A DNA stretch of 64,000 nt from Colwellia sp. M166 (GCF_024585285.1 NZ_CP040755.1:3720001-3784000), one strand, 5' to 3'; positions 47,780 through 57,031 are shown, numbered from the stretch's first letter. Made by a program: numbers and translations. Notes: generated by a model from the letters alone, not told the origin.

Positions 47780-47902
47780 ATGTCAGAAGAAAATTTTAAA
47801 GATAGTTCATCTAAACGCCATTTATTCATCGCAATATTGGCCATGTTTTCGGCACCTTTATTGCCAATGCTAGCTGGTTGGTTTACAGTTCTAGCAAATT
47901 AA
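47780..47902 (+). CDS. 40-residue single-helix membrane protein
   Basis: A short open frame with AGGAAG four bases before the ATG encodes MSEENFKDSSSKRHLF, then a hydrophobic helix IAILAMFSAPLLPMLAGWFT and ends VLAN. A charged N-terminus and one helix suggest an inner-membrane microprotein. An in-frame ATG at 47762 would add six residues. An FNR-like site is in its promoter region. I do not recognise the family. It is followed 21 bp later by a response regulator gene. Confidence 0.65.
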   Translation: MSEENFKDSSSKRHLFIAILAMFSAPLLPMLAGWFTVLAN

Positions 47903-47923
47903 ATTCAAGTTGTTTAGAAAAAT

Positions 47924-48307
47924 ATGCAAATTCTTGTTGTTGATGATAAACAAATAATATTAGATAGTTTAGATGAGCTATTAACTACGCATGGCTACCT
48001 TGTAGATACGGCATGTAATGGTTTAGCTGCATCTGAAAAGTTGCAAAATTCGGGCTATGATTTGTTTATTGTCGACCATTTAATGCCTGTCATGAATGGA
48101 ATTCAGTTAACTAAGCAGATACGACAACACGACATCTATGCCCATACGCCAGTAATATTTATGACGACTCAAGGAAAAAGCTTGGTCGAGTCACTTGGTG
48201 ATAGTCAATTATTTTCGACAATAATCGATAAGCCGATAGATGAAGAAAATCTGCTTAAATCGATAAATGCTCTACTAACATCAAATACTCGCTGTCAGTC
48301 ACTATAA
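47924..48307 (+). CDS. Receiver-only response regulator (CheY-like)
   Basis: A single REC domain of 127 residues: acidic pair Asp7/Asp8, phospho-acceptor Asp51 in DLFIVDHLMPVMNG, Thr81 in MTTQ and Lys103 in IDKPI are all present, so it should be phosphorylated. There is no output domain and no adjacent histidine kinase. It may act through protein contacts, as CheY or Spo0F do. It may be cotranscribed with the small membrane protein just upstream. Confidence 0.9.
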   Translation: MQILVVDDKQIILDSLDELLTTHGYLVDTACNGLAASEKLQNSGYDLFIVDHLMPVMNGIQLTKQIRQHDIYAHTPVIFMTTQGKSLVESLGDSQLFSTIIDKPIDEENLLKSINALLTSNTRCQSL

Positions 48308-48361
48308 TTTCTAGTTGAATTGCTTTATTCTGTAACTAAAATTTTTTTTGACTTTTAGAAC

Positions 48362-48907
48362 ATGACTGAAACACAAATCGATACACTCAGATCCGCAATT
48401 CATAGCATTCCAGACTACCCAAAAGCCGGCATTATGTTTAGAGACGTAACCGGCATATTAGATGATGCAGAGGCATTTCAACTTACGATCGAAATTTTAG
48501 CAAATAAATTTAAAGATGGTGGTTTTACAAAAATTGTTGGCACCGAAGCGCGTGGTTTCCTCTTTGGCGCACCATTAGCACTCGCTATGGGCTTAGGCTT
48601 TGTGCCTGTTCGTAAACCCGGTAAACTTCCGCGCGCGACATATGCACAAGACTATCAGCTAGAGTATGGCCATGACACTTTAGAGATTCATCAAGATGCC
48701 TTAACTAAAGACGATAATGTCTTGATCATCGATGATCTTTTGGCTACTGGTGGCACTATTGAAGCGACCACAAAACTTATAAGACGCTTAGGCGCTAAAG
48801 TAACAGATGCAGCATTTGTTATTTCGTTACCAGATTTAGGCGGTGAAGTAAAAATCCAAGATATGGGCTTATCCGTATTCTCTTTACTGCAATATGCAGG
48901 TGAATGA
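48362..48907 (+). CDS. apt: Adenine phosphoribosyltransferase
   Basis: Purine salvage enzyme converting adenine and PRPP to [31 protein letters not shown], and the PRPP-binding motif [16 protein letters not shown] are intact. Length 181 residues. It precedes dnaX by 9 bp, the classic apt-dnaX-ybaB order of gammaproteobacteria. Confidence 0.97.
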   Translation: MTETQIDTLRSAIHSIPDYPKAGIMFRDVTGILDDAEAFQLTIEILANKFKDGGFTKIVGTEARGFLFGAPLALAMGLGFVPVRKPGKLPRATYAQDYQLEYGHDTLEIHQDALTKDDNVLIIDDLLATGGTIEATTKLIRRLGAKVTDAAFVISLPDLGGEVKIQDMGLSVFSLLQYAGE

Positions 48908-48916
48908 GGCTAAAGA

Positions 48917-51232
48917 ATGAGTTATCAGGTTTTAGCAAGAAAATGGCGACCAAAGTCCTTTAGTGAATTAGTTGGCCAAGAACATGTTGTTACCGTATTG
49001 GTTAATGCATTAACGCAGCAGAGGTTGCACCATGCTTATTTATTTACCGGTACTCGTGGGGTTGGTAAGACAACCATCGCCAGGATTTTTGCTAAAAGCC
49101 TGAATTGCGAACAAGGCATAACTGCTCATCCATGTGGAGTATGTGAGGCATGTGTTGATATAGACTCAGGTAAATTTGTTGATTTACTTGAAATTGATGC
49201 GGCTTCTCGCACTAAAGTAGATGATACTCGCGAAATATTAGACAATGTACAATATGCTCCGACACGTGGCCGATATAAGGTCTACTTGATCGATGAAGTT
49301 CATATGTTATCGCGTAGTAGTTTCAATGCCCTATTGAAGACACTTGAAGAACCGCCGGAACACGTTAAATTTATTCTCGCCACGACGGATCCACAAAAGC
49401 TTCCGGTTACGGTTTTATCTCGCTGTTTACAGTTTCATTTAAAAGCACTAACAGTGAAGCAAATCAGTGATAAAGTTACTGAAATTCTTGGAAAAGAAAG
49501 CGTTTCATTTGAGGATGAAGCTATTACGCTTTTAGCTAAGGCCGCACGTGGCAGTATGCGCGACTGCTTAAGCTTAACAGATCAAAGCATTGCCCAAGGT
49601 AATGGCAATATATCGCGGGACAATGTTCAGCAAATGCTGGGCGGTGTGGATCGAGATTGGGTCTTCAAAATTTTAATTGCCTTATTAAAGCAAGATGCCG
49701 CGGTATTAATGCAACTATCACTTGCTATAGCATCATATGCACCTAGTTATAGTCGGTTATCTGCAGAGTTGATCCAATTACTTCATCAAGTGGCTATGGC
49801 ACAAGTCGTTGAAACTAACTTTAGCTTACCGGTCGAACATCAACAAATGTTGACACAATTCTGCCAACTTATGTCGCCTGAAGACGTACAGCTTTATTAT
49901 CAAATTGTTTTAACTGCTAGAAAAGATTTACCGTATGCTGATGATGAACAAGCTGCATTTGATATGATGCTGTTAAGATTGTTAGCCTTTAAGCCTTTGG
50001 TCAATAGTAATAATTTAGCTCAGTCGACTAAAGAAATATTGGATGTTGAGAAAGGTCTTGATCATTTATCAATGACAGAATTGGCACACGCAGCTCCAAA
50101 TAAGAATAAAAGTATGGGGTCTGATAAAGTATCACCGACTTCAACCGCAGTACCTGATTTAACTCAAGCTTTGCCATCATCTGATGATAGCAGCGAAAAT
50201 ATCAGTAGTAATAGTGGCTCGGATAGTGGCCTTAGTGTACAAACGCAAGCTAATCAAGATGATAATGGGCTTGATAGTGGTTTTGCCAATAATCTTGATA
50301 GCAATTCATTATTAGCGGACGAGATGTTAGCGATTGAACGTCAAGCGGACGCACTTATAGATCCAATGCCTCATGAACAGCTTTCTTCATCTAAAACTGA
50401 ACAGTATAACGAAAGCCCACAAACCGGTTCTCAAGTAAGTTCTGAAGAGCAAAAGCTAAGTCCAGAACCTAGCGTTGAGCATAATTATCAAGTGAGTATT
50501 AATAGCCCCAGCCAAAATGTTCAGGGTACTGAAAAGAATACTCCGTTGCCTATTGAGAGTAATGTCGCTGATGTTTTGGATACTGAACACCAGGATACAA
50601 AAAAACTATCGCCAGTCGCTGCTGCAATTGCGACCCGAAACATGCTCAGAAGCCGAAAAAAAGCTTTGGAGAAAGGTGGAAAAAAGTTTAGTGACGCTAT
50701 TGAGCGTCCACGCGTTGGCTTAGTTGATGATAGCAGTGATAAAAGTGCGACGACTGAACCTGAAGTGGCTAAAAAATCTGAGCTTACAACGGTACCAGAA
50801 CAACCTTATAGCGAAGATTTTATTGACCCAGCGACAATAAAACTGGCGAACCAAGTCGATAAATGGGCGCATATGATTGATAGTATGTCCTTAGCTGCTC
50901 GTCTTCGACAACTGGCTATTCATGCAACCATTGATGAAAACTCGACCGCTGATTTATTGATCCTACAGCTAGATCAATCAATTAAGCATTTAAATAGTGA
51001 TGCAGCACATAAGCAATTAGAGACAAAGATTTCTGAATATTTACAACGAAAAATTACCGTTGAATTGAATATTGTTGAAAGAACTGTCGCTGATCCTTAT
51101 CAGATTCAAGCTAATATTAATGCTAAGCGCTATGAATATGCAAAACGAGTGTTAGCAGAAGATGAAATAGTTATGGCATTGCAACAACAATTTCAGGCTG
51201 AGCTTGATCAAGAAACTATCGTAGCGCGTTAA
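48917..51232 (+). CDS. dnaX: DNA polymerase III subunits tau and gamma
   Basis: Clamp-loader ATPase (tau) that also tethers polymerase cores and DnaB. Walker A GTRGVGKTTIARIFAKSL, zinc cysteines in CGVCEAC, DEVHMLS and the SRC motif (LSRCLQF) lie in the first 220 residues. A long low-complexity Ser/Gln/Asp-rich linker (about 375-560) leads to the tau-specific C-terminal domain. Length 771 residues. An internal -1 frameshift signal at 50680 would give a shorter gamma of about 591 residues, described separately. Confidence 0.96.
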   Translation: MSYQVLARKWRPKSFSELVGQEHVVTVLVNALTQQRLHHAYLFTGTRGVGKTTIARIFAKSLNCEQGITAHPCGVCEACVDIDSGKFVDLLEIDAASRTKVDDTREILDNVQYAPTRGRYKVYLIDEVHMLSRSSFNALLKTLEEPPEHVKFILATTDPQKLPVTVLSRCLQFHLKALTVKQISDKVTEILGKESVSFEDEAITLLAKAARGSMRDCLSLTDQSIAQGNGNISRDNVQQMLGGVDRDWVFKILIALLKQDAAVLMQLSLAIASYAPSYSRLSAELIQLLHQVAMAQVVETNFSLPVEHQQMLTQFCQLMSPEDVQLYYQIVLTARKDLPYADDEQAAFDMMLLRLLAFKPLVNSNNLAQSTKEILDVEKGLDHLSMTELAHAAPNKNKSMGSDKVSPTSTAVPDLTQALPSSDDSSENISSNSGSDSGLSVQTQANQDDNGLDSGFANNLDSNSLLADEMLAIERQADALIDPMPHEQLSSSKTEQYNESPQTGSQVSSEEQKLSPEPSVEHNYQVSINSPSQNVQGTEKNTPLPIESNVADVLDTEHQDTKKLSPVAAAIATRNMLRSRKKALEKGGKKFSDAIERPRVGLVDDSSDKSATTEPEVAKKSELTTVPEQPYSEDFIDPATIKLANQVDKWAHMIDSMSLAARLRQLAIHATIDENSTADLLILQLDQSIKHLNSDAAHKQLETKISEYLQRKITVELNIVERTVADPYQIQANINAKRYEYAKRVLAEDEIVMALQQQFQAELDQETIVAR
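50654..50708 (+). promoter_or_regulatory. Programmed -1 ribosomal frameshift signal in dnaX
   Basis: The heptamer A-AAA-AAG (50680-50686) is in the required phase (codons GGA AAA AAG). A shift by -1 reads GTT and then TAG (50689-50691). An earlier in-phase A-AAA-AAA (50656-50662) leads to the same stop. A GGAG lies 8 bases upstream of the main heptamer, and a 6-bp stem GACGCT/AGCGTC (50693-50708, ATTG loop) starts 6 bases downstream. This is the same architecture as the E. coli dnaX signal. Confidence 0.8.
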
Positions 51233-51298
51233 TCGCTACTTGAATTTTTAGCCGTTAAGCACTATCTTTGGCGGCATATTACTTTTGGAGTGAAAATT

Positions 51299-51625
51299 AT
51301 GATGAAAGGTGGCATGGGCAACTTAATGAAACAAGCCCAACAAATGCAAGCAAAAATGGCTAAAGCGCAAGAAGAGCTAGCCAATATGGAAGTTACTGGT
51401 GAGTCTGGTGCTGGTATGGTTAAGGTCACTATGACTGGTAATCATAACGTTCGACGTGTTGCTATCGATGATAGCTTAATGGCTGATGATAAAGATATGC
51501 TTGAAGACCTAGTCGCAGCAGCAATGAATGATGCGGTACGTCGTGTTGAAGAGCAAAATAAAGAAAAAATGGGGGCTTTAACTGGCGGAATGCAAATGCC
51601 TCCAGGGATGAAAATGCCGTTTTAG
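51299..51625 (+). CDS. ybaB: YbaB/EbfC-family nucleoid-associated protein
   Basis: Small DNA-binding protein of the YbaB/EbfC family. [39 protein letters not shown] and the end PPGMKMPF match the E. coli protein closely. ATG 51299 is chosen because GGAG lies 8 bases before it; the GTG at 51290 overlaps that site. Length 108 residues. recR, often next, is absent here. Confidence 0.95.
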   Translation: MMKGGMGNLMKQAQQMQAKMAKAQEELANMEVTGESGAGMVKVTMTGNHNVRRVAIDDSLMADDKDMLEDLVAAAMNDAVRRVEEQNKEKMGALTGGMQMPPGMKMPF

Positions 51626-51671
51626 CTCTATCCAAGGGATAAAAGCATAGCGTTCGACGTTATACTTTAAT

Positions 51672-51698
51672 AAAACTCAGCTACGCTGGGTTTTTTGT
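51672..51698 (+). terminator. Rho-independent terminator after ybaB
   Basis: AACTCAGC and GCTGGGTT form a stem with a TAC loop and one G-T pair, followed by a T run. Confidence 0.8.
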
Positions 51699-51767
51699 TT
51701 TTTATATCGGCACTTTCCTGATAAAACGTAGATTGCTTAATTAATCAAATTTGATAAGGATAATTTT

Positions 51768-52376
51768 TTGGGAGCTCAACTATATTATATTTACGATCCT
51801 ATGTGCAGTTGGTGCTGGGGTTATACGCCGACTTGGCAACGTTTACAAAAGGAACTCGGCTCGGACGTCGATATTATCTATGGCCTTGGTGGCTTAGCCG
51901 AAGATTCCGATGTGATCATGCCAAAAGCAATGCAGGCATTTTTACAGCAAACCTGGCGCAAAATAGCTCAGCAACTTGGTACTGAATTTAATTTTGATTT
52001 TTGGCTGTATTGTCAGCCAAGACGTTCAACTTTTCCTGCTTGTCGAGCCGCATTGGTGGCAAGAGAGTTCGGCAAAGAGCAAGAAATGCTTGCCGCTATT
52101 CAACATGCTTATTATTTGCAAGCAAGAAATCCTTCGAATATTGATACTTTGCAATTACTGGCGAATGACATTGGCTTGGATGATAATGACTTTCTCCAGA
52201 AAATGAATAGCCAGTCAGTAGATGATGCGCTAAAGGCTGAGATCAGTAAAATGAGATCTATGCCTATCAATGGTTTTCCGGCATTAGTTTTGGTCAAAGA
52301 GCAAGTTTTCACATCTATACCTGTTGATTATAAAGATTGGCGCAAAAGCTTTGATATAATTATGGCAAAAATTTAA
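51768..52376 (+). CDS. DsbA-family thiol oxidoreductase-like protein
   Basis: Thioredoxin-fold protein with the active site CSWC (Cys13, Cys16) in YIYDPMCSWCWGYTP and a cis-proline in NGFPALVLV. There is no signal peptide, so the protein is cytoplasmic, like the FrnE or YwbO type of DsbA relatives. The start is TTG at 51768, preceded by AAGGA; no ATG is available before the active site. Length 202 residues. Substrate unknown. Confidence 0.86.
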   Translation: MGAQLYYIYDPMCSWCWGYTPTWQRLQKELGSDVDIIYGLGGLAEDSDVIMPKAMQAFLQQTWRKIAQQLGTEFNFDFWLYCQPRRSTFPACRAALVAREFGKEQEMLAAIQHAYYLQARNPSNIDTLQLLANDIGLDDNDFLQKMNSQSVDDALKAEISKMRSMPINGFPALVLVKEQVFTSIPVDYKDWRKSFDIIMAKI

Positions 52377-52520
52377 TTTTGACAAGATAAATGCCTAATA
52401 TTAACGATAAATCAGATAAATTGCCGATAAGATGGTGTTTTTTTGTAGTATGATATTGTCATAAAGAACAAACTATTTTTACTGGTTGGAAGTAAAAGTA
52501 ATAGCAGAGTAAGGTTTAAT

Positions 52521-53591
52521 ATGACATATGCAGCAATCACCGGGTGGGGGAAATGTTTACCGCCCGCTATTCTTAGTAATGATGATTTAGCAACGTTTTT
52601 AGCAACAGATGATGAGTGGATTACTTCCAGAACCGGCATGAAAGAACGCAGAATTTCTCATGTCTCTGTCAGTGAATTGGCTTATGTAGCTTGTGAACGA
52701 GCATTAGCAGCAGCCGGAAAAACCGCGAAAGATGTCGACTTGATTGTCTTTGGTAGTACGACTTTTGACGAACTTTGTCCCAATGCTGCGTCTAACGTAC
52801 AACGACTACTAGGGGCTGATAATGCCGCTTGTATGGATGTTAGTACTGCATGTACTGGTGGTATGTATAGCCTTAGTGTTGCAACAGCTATGATAAAAAG
52901 TGGCGTGGTTAAGTCGGCATTAGTTATTGGTGCTGAAACTATTTCACCGATTATGGACTGGGATAATCGCGATGTTGCGGTGCTCTTTGGTGATGGCTCT
53001 GCAGCGCTGTACTTGGAAGAAAGTGAAGAAGAAACTGGTGTTATCACGCAAGCTTTAGGTTGCTACGGTGAATCTCGTGATATTCTTTCAGTGCAAGGTT
53101 GGGGTATGAAGTATGCGAACAAAGGTCGTATGCTTGGCCAAAGTAACTGGGCGTTTTTAGGACAGGAAATTTTCAAAAAAGCTGTTTCAGGTATGGCACA
53201 AGCGTGTGAAAAAGCACTTGCACAAGCACAACTTAGTGCAGATCAAATGGCAAGTGTTGTTCCCCACCAAGCGAATTTACGTATTATAGATACCTTGATA
53301 AAACGTTTGAAAATGGACAAAAACAAAGTGTTTGTCAATATTCATAAATACGGCAATATGTCAGCGGCCACTACCTTGGTTGCTTTTGTTGAAGCAATAG
53401 AAGAAGGCTTTATTGCTAAGCAATCTTATGTACTATTACCGGCTTTTGGCGGTGGTTTAACCTGGAGCGCCCATGTTGTTAAATGGGGTGAAAGAACCCA
53501 CGCTTTGGCAACGTCTGATGTTGAGCTACCTAAATGCAATAAAACCGGCCTCGAACTGGTTAACGATATTATTGCCGCTAAATCAGTTTAA
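52521..53591 (+). CDS. 3-oxoacyl-ACP synthase III (FabH-like)
   Basis: Condensing enzyme of the KAS III type. Catalytic triad residues are Cys111 in DVSTACTGGMY, His249 in VVPHQANLRI and Asn279 in HKYGNMSAAT. Length 356 residues, about 35 longer than E. coli FabH, due to a C-terminal extension after WSAHVVKWGE. It is not next to other fab genes and is probably a second FabH with another acyl preference. A hot-dog thioesterase gene follows by 78 bp. Confidence 0.88.
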   Translation: MTYAAITGWGKCLPPAILSNDDLATFLATDDEWITSRTGMKERRISHVSVSELAYVACERALAAAGKTAKDVDLIVFGSTTFDELCPNAASNVQRLLGADNAACMDVSTACTGGMYSLSVATAMIKSGVVKSALVIGAETISPIMDWDNRDVAVLFGDGSAALYLEESEEETGVITQALGCYGESRDILSVQGWGMKYANKGRMLGQSNWAFLGQEIFKKAVSGMAQACEKALAQAQLSADQMASVVPHQANLRIIDTLIKRLKMDKNKVFVNIHKYGNMSAATTLVAFVEAIEEGFIAKQSYVLLPAFGGGLTWSAHVVKWGERTHALATSDVELPKCNKTGLELVNDIIAAKSV

Positions 53592-53669
53592 AAATATTAT
53601 CTTCATATTATCAGCCAATGCTAGATCAGCTTGGCTGAGTATCTTTTATACTTATAAATAAGGTTACTT

Positions 53670-54053
53670 ATGCGCTTTCTATCTCGCCGGCTAATTTTGC
53701 CTAATGATTTAAATTATGCCAACTCATTATTTGGTGGCAGAGCACTAGCGTGGATCGATGAAGAAGCTGCGATATATGCTATTTGTCAACTTGAAACCAA
53801 TTGTTTGGTAACTAAACATATTGGCGCTATAAACTTTGAGTCGCCAGCGCAACAGGGCGATGTCGTTGAATTTGGTTTAACCACTAAAGCGGTAGGAAAA
53901 ACCTCAATTACCATTACTTGTATGATGCGTAATAAGGTGACAAAAAAAACCATCTGTTTGGCTGATGATATTGTTTTTGTACAAGTTGATCCTGAGACTA
54001 AGCTACCCATTCCACATGGAAAAACTCTAGAGTCACTGTCAGATAGCTTTTAA
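53670..54053 (+). CDS. Acyl-CoA thioesterase, hot-dog fold (YciA-like)
   Basis: Single hot-dog domain with LPNDLNYANSLFGGRALAWIDEEAAIYA, the segment carrying the catalytic Asn/Asp of the YciA/BACH group (quoted key part NSLFGGRALAWIDEEAA). Length 127 residues. Hydrolyses acyl-CoAs in the cytoplasm; chain specificity not predictable. Proximity to a FabH-like enzyme may indicate a link in fatty acid metabolism. Confidence 0.88.
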   Translation: MRFLSRRLILPNDLNYANSLFGGRALAWIDEEAAIYAICQLETNCLVTKHIGAINFESPAQQGDVVEFGLTTKAVGKTSITITCMMRNKVTKKTICLADDIVFVQVDPETKLPIPHGKTLESLSDSF

Positions 54054-54110
54054 ACACTCGAGATTAGTTTGAGGTTTTTGTTTGGATTGATGTTTACCTA
54101 TGGTTTAAAG

Positions 54111-54314
54111 CTAGATTTCTTCTGCCGTTAAGTATCGCAGATAGCCTTTAACGGCAAAGTAACGTATTGATTTTTTGAGAGTGATTTTTTTTGCAATTAA
54201 CTGTTCGTTTCGAAATATTTTAACCACTTGCTTGTCACCATTTACATCAATTTCAAAGCCATGTAATGGATTAAGTCGTAAGTTGTCAAACGCTGATCTC
54301 ATGATTAATTTCAT
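54111..54314 (-). CDS. Small hypothetical protein
   Basis: A 67-residue basic open frame: MKLIMRSAFDNLRLNPLHGF, then EIDVNGDKQVVKIFRNEQLI and a C-terminus KGYLRYLTAEEI. There is no clear ribosome binding site; an internal ATG at residue 5 is an alternative start. The sequence looks protein-like with a beta-rich pattern, but I do not recognise a family. Confidence 0.45.
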   Translation of the reverse strand: MKLIMRSAFDNLRLNPLHGFEIDVNGDKQVVKIFRNEQLIAKKITLKKSIRYFAVKGYLRYLTAEEI

Positions 54315-54361
54315 ATCAAATACAGGTGTTAGTTTTAAGTGAAAAGATAACGATAAGTTTG

Positions 54362-54433
54362 AAGCTATCAGCTGCTAGTAAAATAAAAAAATATAATATG
54401 AGTTCGGAGTTCGAATTTTTTTACTGATAGCTT
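54362..54433. repeat. 10-bp inverted repeat AAGCTATCAG / CTGATAGCTT
   Basis: Perfect arms at 54362-54371 and 54424-54433 surround about 50 AT-rich bases, in the gap between two minus-strand genes. It may be a transcription end for the PspB-like gene or a short dispersed repeat. Confidence 0.4.
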
Positions 54434-54465
54434 ACGACTGTGCCTTTTGAAAGCTTATAGCGGTA

Positions 54466-54708
54466 TCATAATTTATTTATTTCTTTTCGAACATCGTATC
54501 CTTCATCAGTAACAATTTTTTCTAACACTTGCATGCGCTCTTCCAGTGTTTGTACTTGTTTTTTCATGGCAATAACTTGCTCAGTACTTTGACTGTTATG
54601 GTTTAAGGTTTTTTCTTTAAATTCTAAATGCTTTTTATACATGTCGAATATCACCCCGAAACCTACTGAAATAAATACTATTGCTACCACCATTGCTGTA
54701 CCAGACAT
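54466..54708 (-). CDS. PspB-like membrane protein with coiled-coil tail
   Basis: An 80-residue protein with one N-terminal helix (AMVVAIVFISVGFGVIFDMY, residues about 5-24), a short basic linker and a coiled coil (about 45-66). Size and design equal PspB. The last residues LEKIVTDEGYDVRKEINKL correspond position by position to the end of PspC at 20.7 kb (ERYVTSPEFTVSREINKL). It may be a second stress partner in the Psp system. It is monocistronic, about 34 kb from pspABC. Confidence 0.7.
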   Translation of the reverse strand: MSGTAMVVAIVFISVGFGVIFDMYKKHLEFKEKTLNHNSQSTEQVIAMKKQVQTLEERMQVLEKIVTDEGYDVRKEINKL

Positions 54709-54816
54709 ACCTTATCCTCATTTTTATTTTCTTTACTATATTGATTAAATATTAAATATTGAATTTAGTTATCATTATAAATAAGCATAGCGTATAAAAA
54801 TAAAAATAAATAATGC

Positions 54817-55797
54817 TTATTTATCAGAGGCAAGAGCGGTTAGTTCTTGTTTAGCTAAATAATTATCCATAGTTGAGCGCAATAATTTATAAAGGAGTAT
54901 TGAACCGTCAATTTCTTCTTTTCGGTTGGTTAAGCTTTCAATATTAAGCCCTAGGGGTAACTTGTATGGCAATACGGCATCAAGTATTTGTACTAAGGTA
55001 TTACTGCAAATTCTAATCGATTCATATAACGGTCGTTCGGCATTTAAAATGCGTAAACTTGTCGCTTCAGGTACACTAACACCAAGCCATTCAATAAATT
55101 CTAAAGTTTTTTTGCTGCCACAGGGTGAGAAGGTTAGAATAATACGTTGTGGTTTTAGCCCTTGTTGTTGACACTCAATAGCATAGCGGGTCAACATATC
55201 GATTGTAGCCTGGGCATTGTAGATAGCTTGTGAGATAAAAAAGTTGCAACCTTGCTGGTGCTTTTCAATTAACTTAGCATGCTCATTGCCTTTGTTTGCA
55301 TGGCGTTCAGCAATCGTGATACCACCAACAAAAAAGTCATTTTCATTGGCTACTAAGGTTTTATAGGCGTCAGTTAAAGGTAAGCTAATATTATTTTGCT
55401 TAGATGGGCTACCAACAAGCACAATATCGCGAACACCATAGTCATGCCATGCATCATTAGCCCATTGTTCAAAATCATCAGCATTTGACTGCACAACACT
55501 TTTATAGGTGATCACAGGTCTTGCGGACTTTTTATTTAAAAGTGACGAGTAAAGCCGAGGATCGTGTGTGGTTTTAAAAGGAAACGGACGCGGTTGTGAG
55601 GTACGAGAATCTTCATCTTGTATGTCATAAACAATTAAACCATCAAAGTCGACATCACTGACTCGTTCAAGTAATTTATCGGCAATAGCCGATACTTGCT
55701 CAATTGGCGTATCATTTTTCGGTGGGGTTGTACCAATAAAGTATACACCACGATTGATGTCGTTATAACGAGCCCTTAACTCTGAACCTTTTTTCAC
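54817..55797 (-). CDS. Methylenetetrahydrofolate reductase-family protein
   Basis: A 326-residue TIM-barrel protein of the MetF/MTHFR group: DFDGLIVYDIQDEDSR, RDIVLVGSPSK, VGGITIAERHANKGNEHAKL and GCNFFISQAIYNA are in the expected order, the last two being family signatures. It is divergent from canonical MetF and not next to metE, metH or other met genes, so its reaction may differ. Folate and flavin use are inferred from the fold. Confidence 0.75.
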   Translation of the reverse strand: MKKGSELRARYNDINRGVYFIGTTPPKNDTPIEQVSAIADKLLERVSDVDFDGLIVYDIQDEDSRTSQPRPFPFKTTHDPRLYSSLLNKKSARPVITYKSVVQSNADDFEQWANDAWHDYGVRDIVLVGSPSKQNNISLPLTDAYKTLVANENDFFVGGITIAERHANKGNEHAKLIEKHQQGCNFFISQAIYNAQATIDMLTRYAIECQQQGLKPQRIILTFSPCGSKKTLEFIEWLGVSVPEATSLRILNAERPLYESIRICSNTLVQILDAVLPYKLPLGLNIESLTNRKEEIDGSILLYKLLRSTMDNYLAKQELTALASDK

Positions 55798-55984
55798 TAT
55801 TATTACTTCTTATTTCATCAGATTAATTATCTTTTAGACGAATTATATTACCTTGTTAAATATTAAAAAGCTGCGTTAGTTTAATAATTATTTCTACGAC
55901 ATTATGCTTATTACTCATAAGTATACCCATGCCACTTCAAGATGCAGGATCCAGCTGAAACTCGAATCTTGAGAATAAATGTTC

Positions 55985-56947
55985 TTAACTTGACTGTACG
56001 GACGTGATGAGGTCAATTTGCTGCAGAATATCTGCTTTATTTTTTAATAGCTTAATGGCATTAAATAATTGTTCAGCTTGAATGTATTGTAATTTTAAGT
56101 AGCGTAGCCATTGTTTTAAACGGCTTGAGAAGTAGAAACTTTTATTACCATGCAATTCTAATTCACTATAACGCTTTAATAATAAGCTGAGATCAGACCA
56201 AGGCATTGGCGTTTCATCAAATTTAATTACATTGGCTAAATTAGGGAGTGCTAATGCACCTCGACCGAGCATTAAGTTAGTTGTTTTGCTTTGATTTAGG
56301 CAGTTTATTGCATCATTTTTACTCCATATTTCACCATTAGCAAATATTTCAATCTTATGTTTTTGCGTTAATTCAGCGATAAAGTGCCAATAAGCAGGAG
56401 GGCGATAGCCATCGAGTTTGGTACGTGCATGAATGGTTAGTTGACCAGCATTGGCAGATTCAACGGCACTGACAATTTCATTAAGTTTTGATGCATCATT
56501 AAAGCCGAGTCTAATTTTTGCTGATAATATTGTGCTTTCCCCTATGGCCGCTCTGACCCTGGTTAATATCTGATAAATTTTTTCTGGCTCATTCAATAAA
56601 ACAGCGCCACCTTTACTTTTATTAACGGCTTTGGCAGGACAGCCAAAATTCACATCAATGCCATGTGAGCCTAACTCAATTGCTCTGATCGCATTTTCTG
56701 CCATCCAATCGGGCTCTTGGCCGAGTAACTGCATTCTTAATGGCGTGCCATTCTCGGTGTAGCAATGATTGGCGATTTCAGGACAAGTTTTTCTAAACAC
56801 ATGTTTAGGTACTAATGAGTCAACCACCCGAACAAATTCAGTGATGCAAAAGTCATAGCTATTTAATGATGTCAGTAATTGGCGCATTAATTGGTCTGCA
56901 ACACCTTCCATCGGCGCCAGAATGATTTTTTTAACTTGTGGTTTCAT
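55985..56947 (-). CDS. dusC: tRNA-dihydrouridine(16) synthase DusC
   Basis: FMN-dependent reduction of uridine 16 in tRNA. LAPMEGVADQLMRQLL at the N-terminus (the DusC form of the PMAGVT motif), the catalytic Cys103 in DVNFGCPAKAVNKSKGGAVLL, the KIRLGF segment and HARTKLDGYRPPAYW are clear. Length 320 residues. Divergent from the HvfA-like gene, with 164 bp between start codons. Confidence 0.93.
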   Translation of the reverse strand: MKPQVKKIILAPMEGVADQLMRQLLTSLNSYDFCITEFVRVVDSLVPKHVFRKTCPEIANHCYTENGTPLRMQLLGQEPDWMAENAIRAIELGSHGIDVNFGCPAKAVNKSKGGAVLLNEPEKIYQILTRVRAAIGESTILSAKIRLGFNDASKLNEIVSAVESANAGQLTIHARTKLDGYRPPAYWHFIAELTQKHKIEIFANGEIWSKNDAINCLNQSKTTNLMLGRGALALPNLANVIKFDETPMPWSDLSLLLKRYSELELHGNKSFYFSSRLKQWLRYLKLQYIQAEQLFNAIKLLKNKADILQQIDLITSVQSS

Positions 56948-57031
56948 GAAGATAAAGCTAGGCTCAATTATGTTGGAGAAATGAATAATTTCTTTAAATT
57001 AATTTAGAAAAATTTATAGCGCTTGAAATTT

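Noticed and set aside
55921..55984. Motif ACCCATGCCACTTCAAGATG after the MTHFR-like gene
   Set aside because: It resembles dispersed repeats known in marine gammaproteobacteria, but only one copy is in this window, so I cannot support a repeat call.
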